From Vibrio sp. RE88 (GTDB lineage Bacteria; Pseudomonadota; Gammaproteobacteria; Enterobacterales; Vibrionaceae), in the NCBI RefSeq assembly GCF_013113835.1, contig NZ_VTYQ01000003.1, positions 620,001 through 684,000 on the forward strand: a stretch of 64,000 nucleotides of DNA. Reading direction: 5' to 3'. Shown here in pieces: positions 27,128 to 35,374 of the stretch. The position numbers and the translations under genes were made by a program. Within the stretch, counting starts at the first letter, position 1; every line of letters starts with the position of its first letter. The notes beneath the pieces are model-generated. The model did not search any database, was not told the DNA's origin, and saw only the letters and a program-made list of their open reading frames with translations.

Positions 27128-27144
27128 AAGAGGTCTGACCAGAA
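27128..27144 (-). promoter_or_regulatory. FadR-like operator before fadI
   Basis: On the minus strand TTCTGGTCAGACCTCTT, a near dyad (GGTC-A-GACC) that fits the FadR consensus (CTGGTC-N-GACC core). Placed directly upstream of the ribosome site, it would block transcription in the absence of acyl-CoA. Confidence 0.7.
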
Positions 27145-27355
27145 ACATTGTAATCAGAATGTTAACACAATCAAACAACCGTTTAAATAAACGTGACTTA
27201 GGATGGAAAAGCAATTTAAACCAAGAGAATGAACTAAAGCTGAACGCAACAGTCATTTATAGAACAAATAGCTTGCAGACAAAGACTTAGTCCAGACAAT
27301 CTGTGAGCGTAAAGCTCAATCATCTATAATTGCCATACGAGCATTAAGTGTGGGC

Positions 27356-27515
27356 AAAAAAAAACCACACAGAACTGTGTGGTCGGAATATATAAAACAA
27401 TTAACTTACGCCAATTGAAAATAATCAGTTTCCTGATTAGGAGAAAGTAAAGTCAGCCTTCAAAAGGAAGTGTCATCTTGCTCAACTTGTTAGTCATAAG
27501 ACCAACTAGATGACA
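27356..27515 (-). ncRNA. Candidate small RNA upstream of fadI
   Basis: A strong minus-strand terminator (accacaca / tgtgtggt, followed by T9, at 27356-27383) lies about 250 bases before fadI with no annotated gene ahead of it. Upstream there is a TATAGT -10-like hexamer (about 27522-27527) and internal pairing, for example gtcatct (27472-27478) with agatgac (27508-27514). A 14-codon frame (MTNKLSKMTLPFEG) inside could make it a leader peptide instead. The rest of 27384-27749 holds only AT-rich promoter-like DNA for the ECF sigma gene on the plus strand. Confidence 0.45.
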
Positions 27516-27749
27516 AGGAGTACTATAACCTTTGAAATTCATCGGATTTTGAAATAGATCAAGTTTAAGTGGATTTATCCCCCCAATTCGATTTTATAAA
27601 ATATATCTAGTTAACTTTCACTCTATCAGTAGCTATGAGAACATTCGCTTGCACATAAAGTTGGACATACCCGTTTGATTTAGGTCTCACGCTATAGCCT
27701 TTACTTACAGGCGTACAACAAAAACCACAGAGCAAATTTGGAGGCTCAT

Positions 27750-28313
27750 GTGTCAGTCATCAATTTTTTTGGGAAGAAAAAGTCCAATAGTCCGGTCAAC
27801 TCGGATATGGACAGACAAAGAAAGTACGAAGCGCTTGTCAGAGCGTATCACAGAGATCTGTACCGCTACGCTTACTGGCTATGTAAAGATCAGTCTGTGG
27901 CAGAAGATTTGGTACAAGAAACTTGCCTAAGGGCATGGAAATCTCTGGATAGCTTACAGGACGAAAAAGCGGCAAAATCTTGGCTCATTACCATATTGAG
28001 ACGAGAAAATGCTCGCCGCTTCGAAAGAAAACAGTTTGATCTGGTCGATATTGATGATCATGGTAATGATGCAAAGGTCAGCGATGACCCGCACCATCAG
28101 TCGGAATGGATCCAGGCACAGATCATGAAGCTGGAAGATGAATATCGCGAACCACTTTTCTTGCAAGTCGTTGGAGGCTTTAGCGGCGAAGAGATTGGTG
28201 AAATACTAGGTCTGAATAAGAATACTGTGATGACTCGTCTGTTCAGAGCAAGAAATCAATTGAAAGACATGTTAGATACAGAAAACAGTCACAGAGGGCA
28301 GCAAAATGGATGA
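27750..28313 (+). CDS. ECF-family RNA polymerase sigma factor
   Basis: 187 residues from GTG 27750, which has GGAGG 5 bases upstream; the TTG 12 bases earlier would include that site. Sigma region 2 (RAYHRDLYRYAYWLCKDQSVAEDLVQETCLRAWKSLDSL) and region 4 (LEDEYREPLFLQVVGGFSGEEIGEILGLNKNTVMTRLFRARNQL) are complete, with only a short acidic linker between. It overlaps the downstream gene by 8 bases, the usual arrangement for a sigma and its anti-sigma. Stimulus and regulon unknown; the following fadL genes are possible targets by position only. Confidence 0.9.
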   Translation: MSVINFFGKKKSNSPVNSDMDRQRKYEALVRAYHRDLYRYAYWLCKDQSVAEDLVQETCLRAWKSLDSLQDEKAAKSWLITILRRENARRFERKQFDLVDIDDHGNDAKVSDDPHHQSEWIQAQIMKLEDEYREPLFLQVVGGFSGEEIGEILGLNKNTVMTRLFRARNQLKDMLDTENSHRGQQNG

Positions 28314-29034
28314 GTTAGAATTTCGTCGTCGCATCATGTCCGATCCTAAAGACCGGGACAGCGATATTTTAGAAGCAATGAAGTCGAATGATGCCAATGG
28401 CAAATTCGCCGATGATATTCTGGATCTTGACGCTCAGATTGCCAAAGCAATGAATGTAGATGTCCCTGAAGATCTGGCAGACAGAATATTGTTCAATCAG
28501 ACATCAAGCACAGAATCAAACGTGGTTAGACCGAACTTTGCCAAACGTGCAATGGCCATGGCTGCATCGATTGCTTTTGTCTTTGGTTTGCTCGTCGGGC
28601 AGGTGAATTGGGGCAACATCGTTGTATCTCCAGCACAAGCAAGTTTGGCTGATACCGCCATCAAGCACGTCATTGATGAGAAGCCATTTGTGGAACATTT
28701 GGATGAAAACGTCGCATCATCGCAAATAAACGCCAAGATGATGCCGTTCGACCATCAGCTCGGTGAGAATTTCCCTTATCACGTCTACTACCTTAATCAC
28801 TGTGGATTTGGTAAATCGAATGCGCTGCATATGGTATTCCAGGGTAAGAAAGGTAAAGTCACCTTGTTCTTAACAGGCATCGCTTCCGACAAAACTGTCG
28901 ATTTCGAGGAGAAAGGCATGGCGGGTGTTGTAGAACCTGTCGGTCAGACCAGTTTAATCTTGGTCGGAGAAGAAGGTGAAGATGTGGCCAAAATCGCCGA
29001 AAACCTGATGACTATCATCAAACCGATGAGTTAA
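28306..29034 (+). CDS. DUF3379 protein, probable membrane anti-sigma factor
   Basis: 242 residues. An acidic N-terminal cytoplasmic part of ~75 residues (MDELEFRRRIMSDPKDRDSD start), one membrane helix at about 80-100 (AMAMAASIAFVFGLLVGQV), and a periplasmic domain of ~140 residues containing FPYHVYYLNHCGFGKSNALHMVFQG with one Cys. The architecture and the 8-base overlap with the ECF sigma gene indicate an anti-sigma factor; DUF3379 is the family I believe it belongs to. No zinc-binding HxxxCxxC motif of the ZAS anti-sigma class is visible, so the contact mode differs. Confidence 0.8.
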   Translation: MDELEFRRRIMSDPKDRDSDILEAMKSNDANGKFADDILDLDAQIAKAMNVDVPEDLADRILFNQTSSTESNVVRPNFAKRAMAMAASIAFVFGLLVGQVNWGNIVVSPAQASLADTAIKHVIDEKPFVEHLDENVASSQINAKMMPFDHQLGENFPYHVYYLNHCGFGKSNALHMVFQGKKGKVTLFLTGIASDKTVDFEEKGMAGVVEPVGQTSLILVGEEGEDVAKIAENLMTIIKPMS

Positions 29035-29063
29035 CCAAATTTTAACATTTTGTGACCTACCTC

Positions 29064-29096
29064 ATGGCTTGAACGAATCGTTTAAGCCATTTTTTT
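29064..29096 (+). terminator. Terminator after the sigma/anti-sigma pair
   Basis: Stem atggcttgaacga / tcgtttaagccat (one G-T pair), minimal loop, followed by T7, 30 bases after the stop codon. Confidence 0.85.
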
Positions 29097-29299
29097 AGCA
29101 CAAAATTAGAGCTACAGCTCTAAAAAGAAGAATTTTTCAGCATTTTCCTGCCAGATACACATCATTTCCATAATTTTATCATCCAATTAGGCAATGGTCG
29201 GATTTCTATCTTTTATACTTGAGTCTAGTATCAGCCACCACTGAGCTTTTGCTCGAGTATAACGTCCGGTAGAGACGAACAAAAAAGGAAAAAGCAAAA

Positions 29300-30586
29300 A
29301 TGAACAAGACGCGTCTGTTTAAAAAATCACTTTTAGCAGTGACCATTGCCACAACTACAATGGCTTCGCAGCAAGCTCTCGCTGCAGGTTTCCAACTTAA
29401 CTCTCAATCAGCAACAGGCTTAGGCCGAGCATTCGCTGGTGACGCTGTTATTGCTGACAATGCTTCTGCAATGGCGCGTAATGCCGCTGCGATGGCACTA
29501 TTTGATCGCACGGAAATGTCACTTGGCTTCAACATCATTGATTCAGAAGTAGATGTTAAAGACGTTAGCCATTCAGTTACTGGCCCTCAAGACCTAAATA
29601 CAACGAACGATGCAACCTCTTTCGTCCCAAACCTTTATGTTTTGCATCCAGTAAACGACAAAATTGCCGTTGGCCTAGGTTTATATTCTAACTATGCAAC
29701 TACTAACGAGTTCGACAGTAATTGGGGCCGAGGTACAGGTACAATCCTCACTTCCCCAACTATTGTTCCCGTTCCTGGTGCTGATGCTTTTGGTGGAATC
29801 ACTAACCTGAGCTCAATGAATCTTCTACTTGCGGCCTCATATAGAATCAACGAACAATGGAGTATCGGTGGTGGTCTTGACGTAATTTACGGTCAAGGTG
29901 AGTTGAAGCGCAGCACCAACTTCAACGGTGCATCTGAGCAACAATTGCTTGATGTTGACGTTGATGGTGTTGGAGTAGGGTTCAACGTAGGTACTGTATT
30001 TGAACTCGACGAAAATAACCGTTTTGGTCTGAGCTACCATTACAGCCCAGAGATAGAAGCTGATGGTACGGCTAAACAATACAACTCAACGACCACACAA
30101 TTTGAAGACATTGGCAAAGTAAAAATTGCCCTACCATCACGAGCAGAATTCTCAGGTTACCACCGCATCGAAGATACTAAGTTCGCTGTTCACTACAGCA
30201 TCCAGTACATTAGCTGGAATGACTTCGAAGAGCTAGGGTCTACTAGTGGTACGCAGATTAAAGAATATAAATGGCAAGATACTTTCCACTACTCAATTGG
30301 TGGTACTTACTACATTAACCAAAATTGGGAAGCTCGTATCGGCTACATGTTTGATGAAGGTGTACAGGATGAGCTAACATCAGTCTCCGTACCAGACTCT
30401 GACCGTCAGTGGTTCTCTGCAGGTGCGACATACCATCTAAACAAAGATCAAGCGATCGATGTCGGCTTTACGTATCTAACAAGTAAAGAGAAGCAAGTTA
30501 ATGACAAGCTTGGTTCAGTAACCTTAGACGCTACAACACAAGCAACAGCTATGCTATTTGGTTTGCAGTACACTCACAAGTTTTAA
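29300..30586 (+). CDS. fadL: Outer membrane long-chain fatty acid transporter FadL (paralogue 1)
   Basis: 428 residues. Signal peptide ends QALAAGF (cleavage before AGFQL), then the hatch region FQLNSQSATGLGRAFAGDAVIADNASAMARN and a 14-strand beta barrel with alternating hydrophobic strands and the C-terminal aromatic QYTHKF for BAM recognition. Like E. coli FadL it takes up long-chain fatty acids by lateral diffusion. The hatch NPA motif, present in the neighbouring paralogue, reads NAA here. A ribosome site AAAGGAAAAAG precedes the ATG. The 265-base region before it contains the promoter and a long leader. Confidence 0.92.
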   Translation: MNKTRLFKKSLLAVTIATTTMASQQALAAGFQLNSQSATGLGRAFAGDAVIADNASAMARNAAAMALFDRTEMSLGFNIIDSEVDVKDVSHSVTGPQDLNTTNDATSFVPNLYVLHPVNDKIAVGLGLYSNYATTNEFDSNWGRGTGTILTSPTIVPVPGADAFGGITNLSSMNLLLAASYRINEQWSIGGGLDVIYGQGELKRSTNFNGASEQQLLDVDVDGVGVGFNVGTVFELDENNRFGLSYHYSPEIEADGTAKQYNSTTTQFEDIGKVKIALPSRAEFSGYHRIEDTKFAVHYSIQYISWNDFEELGSTSGTQIKEYKWQDTFHYSIGGTYYINQNWEARIGYMFDEGVQDELTSVSVPDSDRQWFSAGATYHLNKDQAIDVGFTYLTSKEKQVNDKLGSVTLDATTQATAMLFGLQYTHKF

Positions 30587-30607
30587 CTCTTAGTTAATAA
30601 CAACTTT

Positions 30608-30640
30608 AAAGGGCCAGTTTTTTACTGGCCCTTTCTTTTA
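30608..30640 (+). terminator. Terminator of the first fadL gene
   Basis: Stem aaagggccagt / actggcccttt with a T-rich loop, followed by CTTTT. Confidence 0.9.
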
Positions 30641-30903
30641 GCTGAACGATAAAACCCACCTTAAGCCCCTGTTTCTCAATTATTCTCAGCTTACAAATGT
30701 ACTCGTAAACAGCACTTTCATGCTACATGTGTACGCTCAATACCCAAAACAAACCATTAACATTCAGTCAATTAAATAGAAAAATAACCACATGACAATA
30801 TTTTATGCCGAAGACAAGGTTAACACTGTTTTTAATTTTTAAAGCAATAACTCTAAACTTATGATCGCACGACAAATTACCCATACGTTCAGCGAACATA
30901 AAA
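30641..30903 (+). other. Noncoding region between the two fadL genes
   Basis: 263 bases, AT-rich, no credible frame with a ribosome site. It must carry the promoter and leader of the second fadL gene; I see no clear FadR or CRP operator. The ribosome site of the second gene is weak (AGCGA). Confidence 0.5.
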
Positions 30904-32238
30904 ATGAAAACAAACAAAACTCTCCTATCTCTTGCAGTGGCAGGTGGCCTTCTTTCAGTATCAGCATCTGTGAACGCAGCAGGGTTCCAGCTCGCTGAGT
31001 ATTCAGCAACTGGTTTAGGTCGTGCGTACGCTGGTGAAGCAGCTATGGCCGACAACGCGAGCGCACAGTGGCGCAACCCAGCAATGCTAACTTATCTCGA
31101 AGGTACTCAGATTTCTGTCGGTGCTATCTATGTAAACCCTAATGTAGATGTCAGTGGTAGTGTGGACGGCTCTAAGTCATCGAATCCGACCCTTCCTACA
31201 TCAAATGCCTCTTCTGATGATTTCGCGAATGATGCCGTTATTCCTAACTTTTATATCTCTCACAAGTACTCTGAAAAAGTCGCTGTCGGCTTTGCGATGG
31301 GTACTAACTACGGCATGGAAACCAATCTGGGCGATGACTTTGCCGCAGCGCATTTTGGTAATGAGGCTAGCGTGACCACTATGGAAGCCAATCTAAACGC
31401 TGCCTACAAGCTTAATGAACAGTTTAGTTTTGGTGGCGGTATCCGTTACGTCATGGGGGAAGGTAGCTTTGGCGCAAAAACGCCGGAAAACAATGTAATT
31501 GGTGTTATCGGCACGACTCCAATTTCCGCTGCCAAGGGAACCACTCTAAAATACATGGAAGGTGATGATACCGCGTGGGGCTGGCAAGTCGGTACTGCTT
31601 GGCAAATTAATGAAGATCATAGAATTGGTTTTACTTACAAATCTGAAATTGATCTAAAACTTGAGGGTTACGCCACGGGTATCGGTTTTGACTCGTCCCT
31701 TAAGGATGGGAACCGTGACAACGGCTCAATGGATCTCGCCCTGCCTGCAACTGCAGAACTAGCAAGCTTCCATCAACTAACGGAAAAGCTCGCGATCCAT
31801 GCTAGCTTAAACTGGACGGATTGGAGCAGTTTCGAGAAACTTGAAGCACAGCTTGATACCCATGGCACTAAAATGGTGAAGGTTGAAAATTGGGAAGACA
31901 ACTACCGCTTTGCTATCGGTGCAACCTATCAGGTTGACCAAAAACTAACTCTACGCACGGGCGTAGCATACGACACGTCAGCAGTTAGTGATAAAAACCG
32001 CACGATTACCATTCCGGAAACCGATCGCACATGGCTAAGCCTAGGGGCAAGCTACGAGTTTACTAAACAGTTCACACTGGATGGCGGATTAACCTACATC
32101 CTTGCGAAAGACGCACCTATCACAGAATCGCGCGGATACGCATCAGATAATGAAGCACAAAACGTTGCTGGCCAATTTGTCGGCGAGACTAAAGGCAGCA
32201 TCTGGCTAATTGGTGTTCAAGCTAATTACAAGTTCTAA
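30904..32238 (+). CDS. fadL: Outer membrane long-chain fatty acid transporter FadL (paralogue 2)
   Basis: 444 residues. Signal peptide MKTNKTLLSLAVAGGLLSVSASVNA, mature start AGFQLAEYSATGLGRAYAGEAAMADNASAQWRNPAML with the NPA hatch motif intact. The barrel ends QANYKF. Conserved FadL strands such as FAIGATYQVDQKLTLRTGVAYDTSAV and ETDRTWLSLGASYEFTKQFTLDGGLTY are clear. It differs from paralogue 1 enough (roughly a third identical by eye) to suggest an old duplication with different ligand preference. Tandem fadL genes here are typical of vibrios. Confidence 0.92.
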   Translation: MKTNKTLLSLAVAGGLLSVSASVNAAGFQLAEYSATGLGRAYAGEAAMADNASAQWRNPAMLTYLEGTQISVGAIYVNPNVDVSGSVDGSKSSNPTLPTSNASSDDFANDAVIPNFYISHKYSEKVAVGFAMGTNYGMETNLGDDFAAAHFGNEASVTTMEANLNAAYKLNEQFSFGGGIRYVMGEGSFGAKTPENNVIGVIGTTPISAAKGTTLKYMEGDDTAWGWQVGTAWQINEDHRIGFTYKSEIDLKLEGYATGIGFDSSLKDGNRDNGSMDLALPATAELASFHQLTEKLAIHASLNWTDWSSFEKLEAQLDTHGTKMVKVENWEDNYRFAIGATYQVDQKLTLRTGVAYDTSAVSDKNRTITIPETDRTWLSLGASYEFTKQFTLDGGLTYILAKDAPITESRGYASDNEAQNVAGQFVGETKGSIWLIGVQANYKF

Positions 32239-32257
32239 GTAAACTATCCAAATAAAG

Positions 32258-32288
32258 AAAAAGGCTTGGTCAGTGACCAAGCCTTTTT
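32258..32288. terminator. Bidirectional terminator between fadL 2 and mlaA
   Basis: Perfect 14-bp stem aaaaggcttggtca / tgaccaagcctttt with a 1-2 base loop, flanked by A and T runs. Confidence 0.9.
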
Positions 32289-32289
32289 A

Positions 32290-33060
32290 TTAGAAATCTT
32301 CATCCAGATATTCATCTAGATAAGCTTCTTCATCAGCATCGTAATCGTCCTTAGGCTCGATTTCTGCTTTAAAGTCTTGCCTCTGAAGAAAAGCATCACG
32401 TGTAAGCGCATAAGGATCGGGGGAATTCTCCAGCATCGCTTCTTGAGACACTAATGCCGCACGTGTCTCCATACCTTCAAGTGCCCACTTACCTAGCCCA
32501 GCCCAGAAGTTGAGTAATGACAGTGGCACATATAATCCATCAACAATGTCTGTGGATTCGCGCACAGTCCAAGGACCATAGCCCGGCACCATCACATAAG
32601 GGCCATTACCTACCCCATAATGACCAATGGCATCACTGAAAGCTTTCTCATTGTGGTCTGTGATCCCAGCTTCAGAAGCGATATCAATGATGCCTAAAAG
32701 CCCAAATGTACTGTTAATCCAAAAGCGATTGAAATGATCGAGTGCTTTCTCACCATTCCCCATGAAGATGTTGTTCACCATACTTGCTGGCTCATCTAAG
32801 TTGCCAAGGAAATTGGATACACCATGACGTAGTGGATCGGGTACGTAATTAACGTATGCCAACGAAACCGGACGAACGAAGTAAGGGTCTAAATAGTCAT
32901 AGTTGATTGTCCACATCGTGCGGTTAAACCCCTCAAATGGGTCATTGACCTCCGATTCGGCTGACGTTGAGTGTTCACTTTCCTGAGGCGAGCCCGCACA
33001 GCCAAATAGAAAAATCGACGTGCAAGCAATCACCCATATCTGAGACTTGAGGCTCTTCAT
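32290..33060 (-). CDS. mlaA: Outer membrane lipoprotein MlaA (VacJ)
   Basis: 256 residues from ATG 33060. The signal peptide MKSLKSQIWVIACTSIFLFGC ends in an LFGC lipobox; the mature Cys is followed by AGSPQE. Family motifs: NDPFEGFNRTMWTINYDYLDPYFVRPV, SNFLGNLDEPASMVNNIFMGN, NRFWINSTFGLLGIIDIA and GPYVMVPGYGPWTVRES. MlaA removes mislocalised phospholipid from the outer leaflet. The C terminus is acidic (DDYDADEEAYLDEYLDEDF), longer than in E. coli. The mla ABC genes are not adjacent, as usual. A ccm terminator ends only ~16 bases before its start. Confidence 0.92.
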   Translation of the reverse strand: MKSLKSQIWVIACTSIFLFGCAGSPQESEHSTSAESEVNDPFEGFNRTMWTINYDYLDPYFVRPVSLAYVNYVPDPLRHGVSNFLGNLDEPASMVNNIFMGNGEKALDHFNRFWINSTFGLLGIIDIASEAGITDHNEKAFSDAIGHYGVGNGPYVMVPGYGPWTVRESTDIVDGLYVPLSLLNFWAGLGKWALEGMETRAALVSQEAMLENSPDPYALTRDAFLQRQDFKAEIEPKDDYDADEEAYLDEYLDEDF

Positions 33061-33075
33061 TATTATAATTTCCAT

Positions 33076-33104
33076 AAAAAAGGCCGGTGTAGTCACCGGC
33101 CTTT
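33076..33104 (-). terminator. Terminator of the ccm operon
   Basis: Minus-strand stem ggccggtg / caccggcc followed by T6, 20 bases after the ccmI stop and 16 before the mlaA ATG. Confidence 0.9.
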
Positions 33105-33123
33105 GTACATTCATAAGGGGTAT

Positions 33124-34344
33124 CTATTGATACTGCTTATCAATTATAACTTCAACAGGTTCGCCCATTTTAACGGCTTCGCTCTCTCCAAACCAGTCCC
33201 CTTGTTTAGTTGCGACATTTCCATCGCTGTCTAGACGTACTCTCACCATCAAAGATTCGAGTGAAGACAGCTTGCGATCTTGCAACATGCTGTTTCCATC
33301 ATCCAAAACAACGGTCCTCGGGAAAGAACCCATCGGGTATCTGGCAGCCGCAACTGGCATTGGAGAACCATCGGCAGTATGAACTGAAACAATCAGCGCT
33401 GAATTTGGGTCAGCCTGAACCTCTGTGCTCAAAGCGATAGATACAGACACAGATTTACCACTCGATACGTGATCGCCCATTTGTTTCTGAGCATTTTCGA
33501 TGCTGCGAGAAAGCATCTCGTAGCGACTGTCCTGCGGACCGATCATCTGCTGCATCACACTCCAGTAGCGAACCGCTGCTGGGTAATCTTTGCGTTCATA
33601 TGCATCGAAAGCTAACAATGAGAATACGCGTAAGTCAACGTAATCGCTCTGAACCAGCTGACCGAGAATCTTACGAGCTTTGTCTTGGTCGATATCATCC
33701 TGAGACAACATCAAAGCTTGCGCATAACCCAGTTTGACATCTGCGTTATCTGGTTCGAGTCTGTACGCTTTTTTCATTGACCCGATTGCCGTTTCCACAT
33801 CCCTATTGGCTAGTGCAATACGACCAAGAAGCAACCAGCCTGTAGAGTCATCAGGTTGGTAATGCAGACGAGTACGAAGTGCTAATGTCAGATCCTGCAT
33901 TTCGTCATCGCTCAATGCCGTGCCTTCTGGTGCCATAAGCTTTTTAGACAGAGCAGGAAGATTTGCACTCACTTGCTGCCATTCTACAACTTCATCCGAA
34001 GCACCAAATTTCATGTACATGGCGTAAGACAACACTACAACCAGAAGAACAGATGGAATAAGCACTGCCATTGGTGAGATGCCGTTTTCACGCTCTACTT
34101 TCTGATCTTCCGGGATATCGTCTAACAGCGATTGTTTCAAGTCGTCGATCAGATCTTGTTGGTTTTCAACTAAGCCTTCTTCGGCTTCTTCTTCGAGCTC
34201 CGATAAACGGTCTTTGTAAAACGCTTTGTTTAACTCATCACGCAACGCTTCATCATTATTCGCTTTTTTTCTAATGATCGGCAAAGCGATCAGCAGTGAG
34301 CTCAGTACAACAAGAATGACTGAAGCTACCCAAAATAGTGTCAT
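33124..34344 (-). CDS. ccmI: Cytochrome c maturation protein CcmI
   Basis: 406 residues. Two membrane helices (about 3-22 and 92-112) enclose a cytoplasmic basic/acidic coiled region (ALRDELNKAFYKDRLSELEEEAEEG); the periplasmic part has TPR repeats (GWLLLGRIALANRDVETAIGSMKKAYRLEPDNADVKLGYAQAL) and a C-terminal beta domain. CcmI chaperones apocytochrome c to CcmFH. Shares its ATG with the ccmH stop by a 1-base overlap. Last gene of the operon. Confidence 0.9.
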   Translation of the reverse strand: MTLFWVASVILVVLSSLLIALPIIRKKANNDEALRDELNKAFYKDRLSELEEEAEEGLVENQQDLIDDLKQSLLDDIPEDQKVERENGISPMAVLIPSVLLVVVLSYAMYMKFGASDEVVEWQQVSANLPALSKKLMAPEGTALSDDEMQDLTLALRTRLHYQPDDSTGWLLLGRIALANRDVETAIGSMKKAYRLEPDNADVKLGYAQALMLSQDDIDQDKARKILGQLVQSDYVDLRVFSLLAFDAYERKDYPAAVRYWSVMQQMIGPQDSRYEMLSRSIENAQKQMGDHVSSGKSVSVSIALSTEVQADPNSALIVSVHTADGSPMPVAAARYPMGSFPRTVVLDDGNSMLQDRKLSSLESLMVRVRLDSDGNVATKQGDWFGESEAVKMGEPVEVIIDKQYQ

Positions 34345-34823
34345 TACTGCTTATCTCCATCATTCTTATTATCCAGCAGCTCTTTCAAGCGCGCTTCTTT
34401 ATCTTTGTCCCAAGATTCTGACTCTTCTGGTTGCGCCTTACGTGATCGAGTTCTTAGGACAATAAAGCCAAAGCCAAATACCACGACAAAAATCGGCCCT
34501 AGCCATAAAATTGATGTCGCCATTGTGAATGGTGGATTGTAGGTAACAAAATTACCGTAACGGGCAATCATATAATCAACGATTTCCTGTTTTGACTTGC
34601 CTTCTTTGGTCATTTCATACACTTTTTGACGTAAGTCGACAGCCAACTCTGCGTTGGAATCCGCGATAGTATTGTTTTGACACTTAGGACAACGAAGGGT
34701 GTTCCCGAGTTCTTTGAACTGCTGCTCTTGCTCCAAGTCATCAAATTCATAGATTTGGATCGTGGCATGTGCTGCCAAAGACAGAGTCATCGCAGCAAAC
34801 AGAGCCAATATCATCTTTTTCAT
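34344..34823 (-). CDS. ccmH: Cytochrome c maturation protein CcmH
   Basis: 159 residues: signal peptide MKKMILALFAAMTLSLAAHA, the redox motif LRCPKCQNNTIADS with the catalytic CxxC, and one membrane helix (ILWLGPIFVVVFGFGFIVL). It is the short two-domain-less form (E. coli CcmH is a CcmH-CcmI fusion). CcmH reduces the CXXCH thiols of apocytochrome c. Overlaps ccmG by 4 bases. Confidence 0.93.
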   Translation of the reverse strand: MKKMILALFAAMTLSLAAHATIQIYEFDDLEQEQQFKELGNTLRCPKCQNNTIADSNAELAVDLRQKVYEMTKEGKSKQEIVDYMIARYGNFVTYNPPFTMATSILWLGPIFVVVFGFGFIVLRTRSRKAQPEESESWDKDKEARLKELLDNKNDGDKQ

Positions 34824-35374
34824 TGTCCAGCCTCCGCCAGAACTTGCTCATACATCGGCTTCAGCGTTTCGTTCCAGTTTCGGTCATTCACATCACCGAC
34901 ATGGCGATAACGAATCTTGCCTTGCGCATCAATAAGGAATGTTTCTGGTGCACCATATACGCCCAAGTCTAAACCAAGCATTCCATTACCATCAAATAGG
35001 CTAATCAGGTATGGATTACCAAGCTCATTCAACCACTGAACGGCTTTATCACGTTCATCTTTGTAGTTCATACCAATGATCTTAACGCCTTGAGACGCTA
35101 ACTCATTCAGGTACTGGTGCTCTGCATAACAAGTTGGGCACCAAGTCGCCCATACGTTTAGCAGTAGTGGCTCACCTTTAAAGATAGATTGATCGTAAAG
35201 TTTGCCTGGTTCGGCGAGATCTTCAAGACGAAACTCAGGAACCGATTTGCCGACAAGTACCGACTCTAGCTTGGTCGGATCATCGCCATGTGAGTTTTTT
35301 ACAAGTTGGGTGGCAAAAACTGCCACCAAACCCAAAAACGCCAACAGTGGGATGAATAATAATTTCTTATTCAT
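34820..35374 (-). CDS. ccmG: Thiol:disulfide interchange protein CcmG (DsbE)
   Basis: 184 residues: an N-terminal membrane anchor (LLFIPLLAFLGLVAVFATQLV), then a thioredoxin-fold domain with the active site VWATWCPTCYAEH and the family GAPETFLID cis-Pro loop. Supplies reductant to CcmH in the periplasm. Its start overlaps the ccmF stop. Confidence 0.95.
   Translation of the reverse strand: MNKKLLFIPLLAFLGLVAVFATQLVKNSHGDDPTKLESVLVGKSVPEFRLEDLAEPGKLYDQSIFKGEPLLLNVWATWCPTCYAEHQYLNELASQGVKIIGMNYKDERDKAVQWLNELGNPYLISLFDGNGMLGLDLGVYGAPETFLIDAQGKIRYRHVGDVNDRNWNETLKPMYEQVLAEAGQ

Noticed and set aside
27748..27930. 60-codon frame starting ATG at 27748 inside the ECF sigma gene
   Set aside because: Shifted frame of the sigma gene; the GGAGG site serves the GTG two bases later, and the product has no recognisable features.
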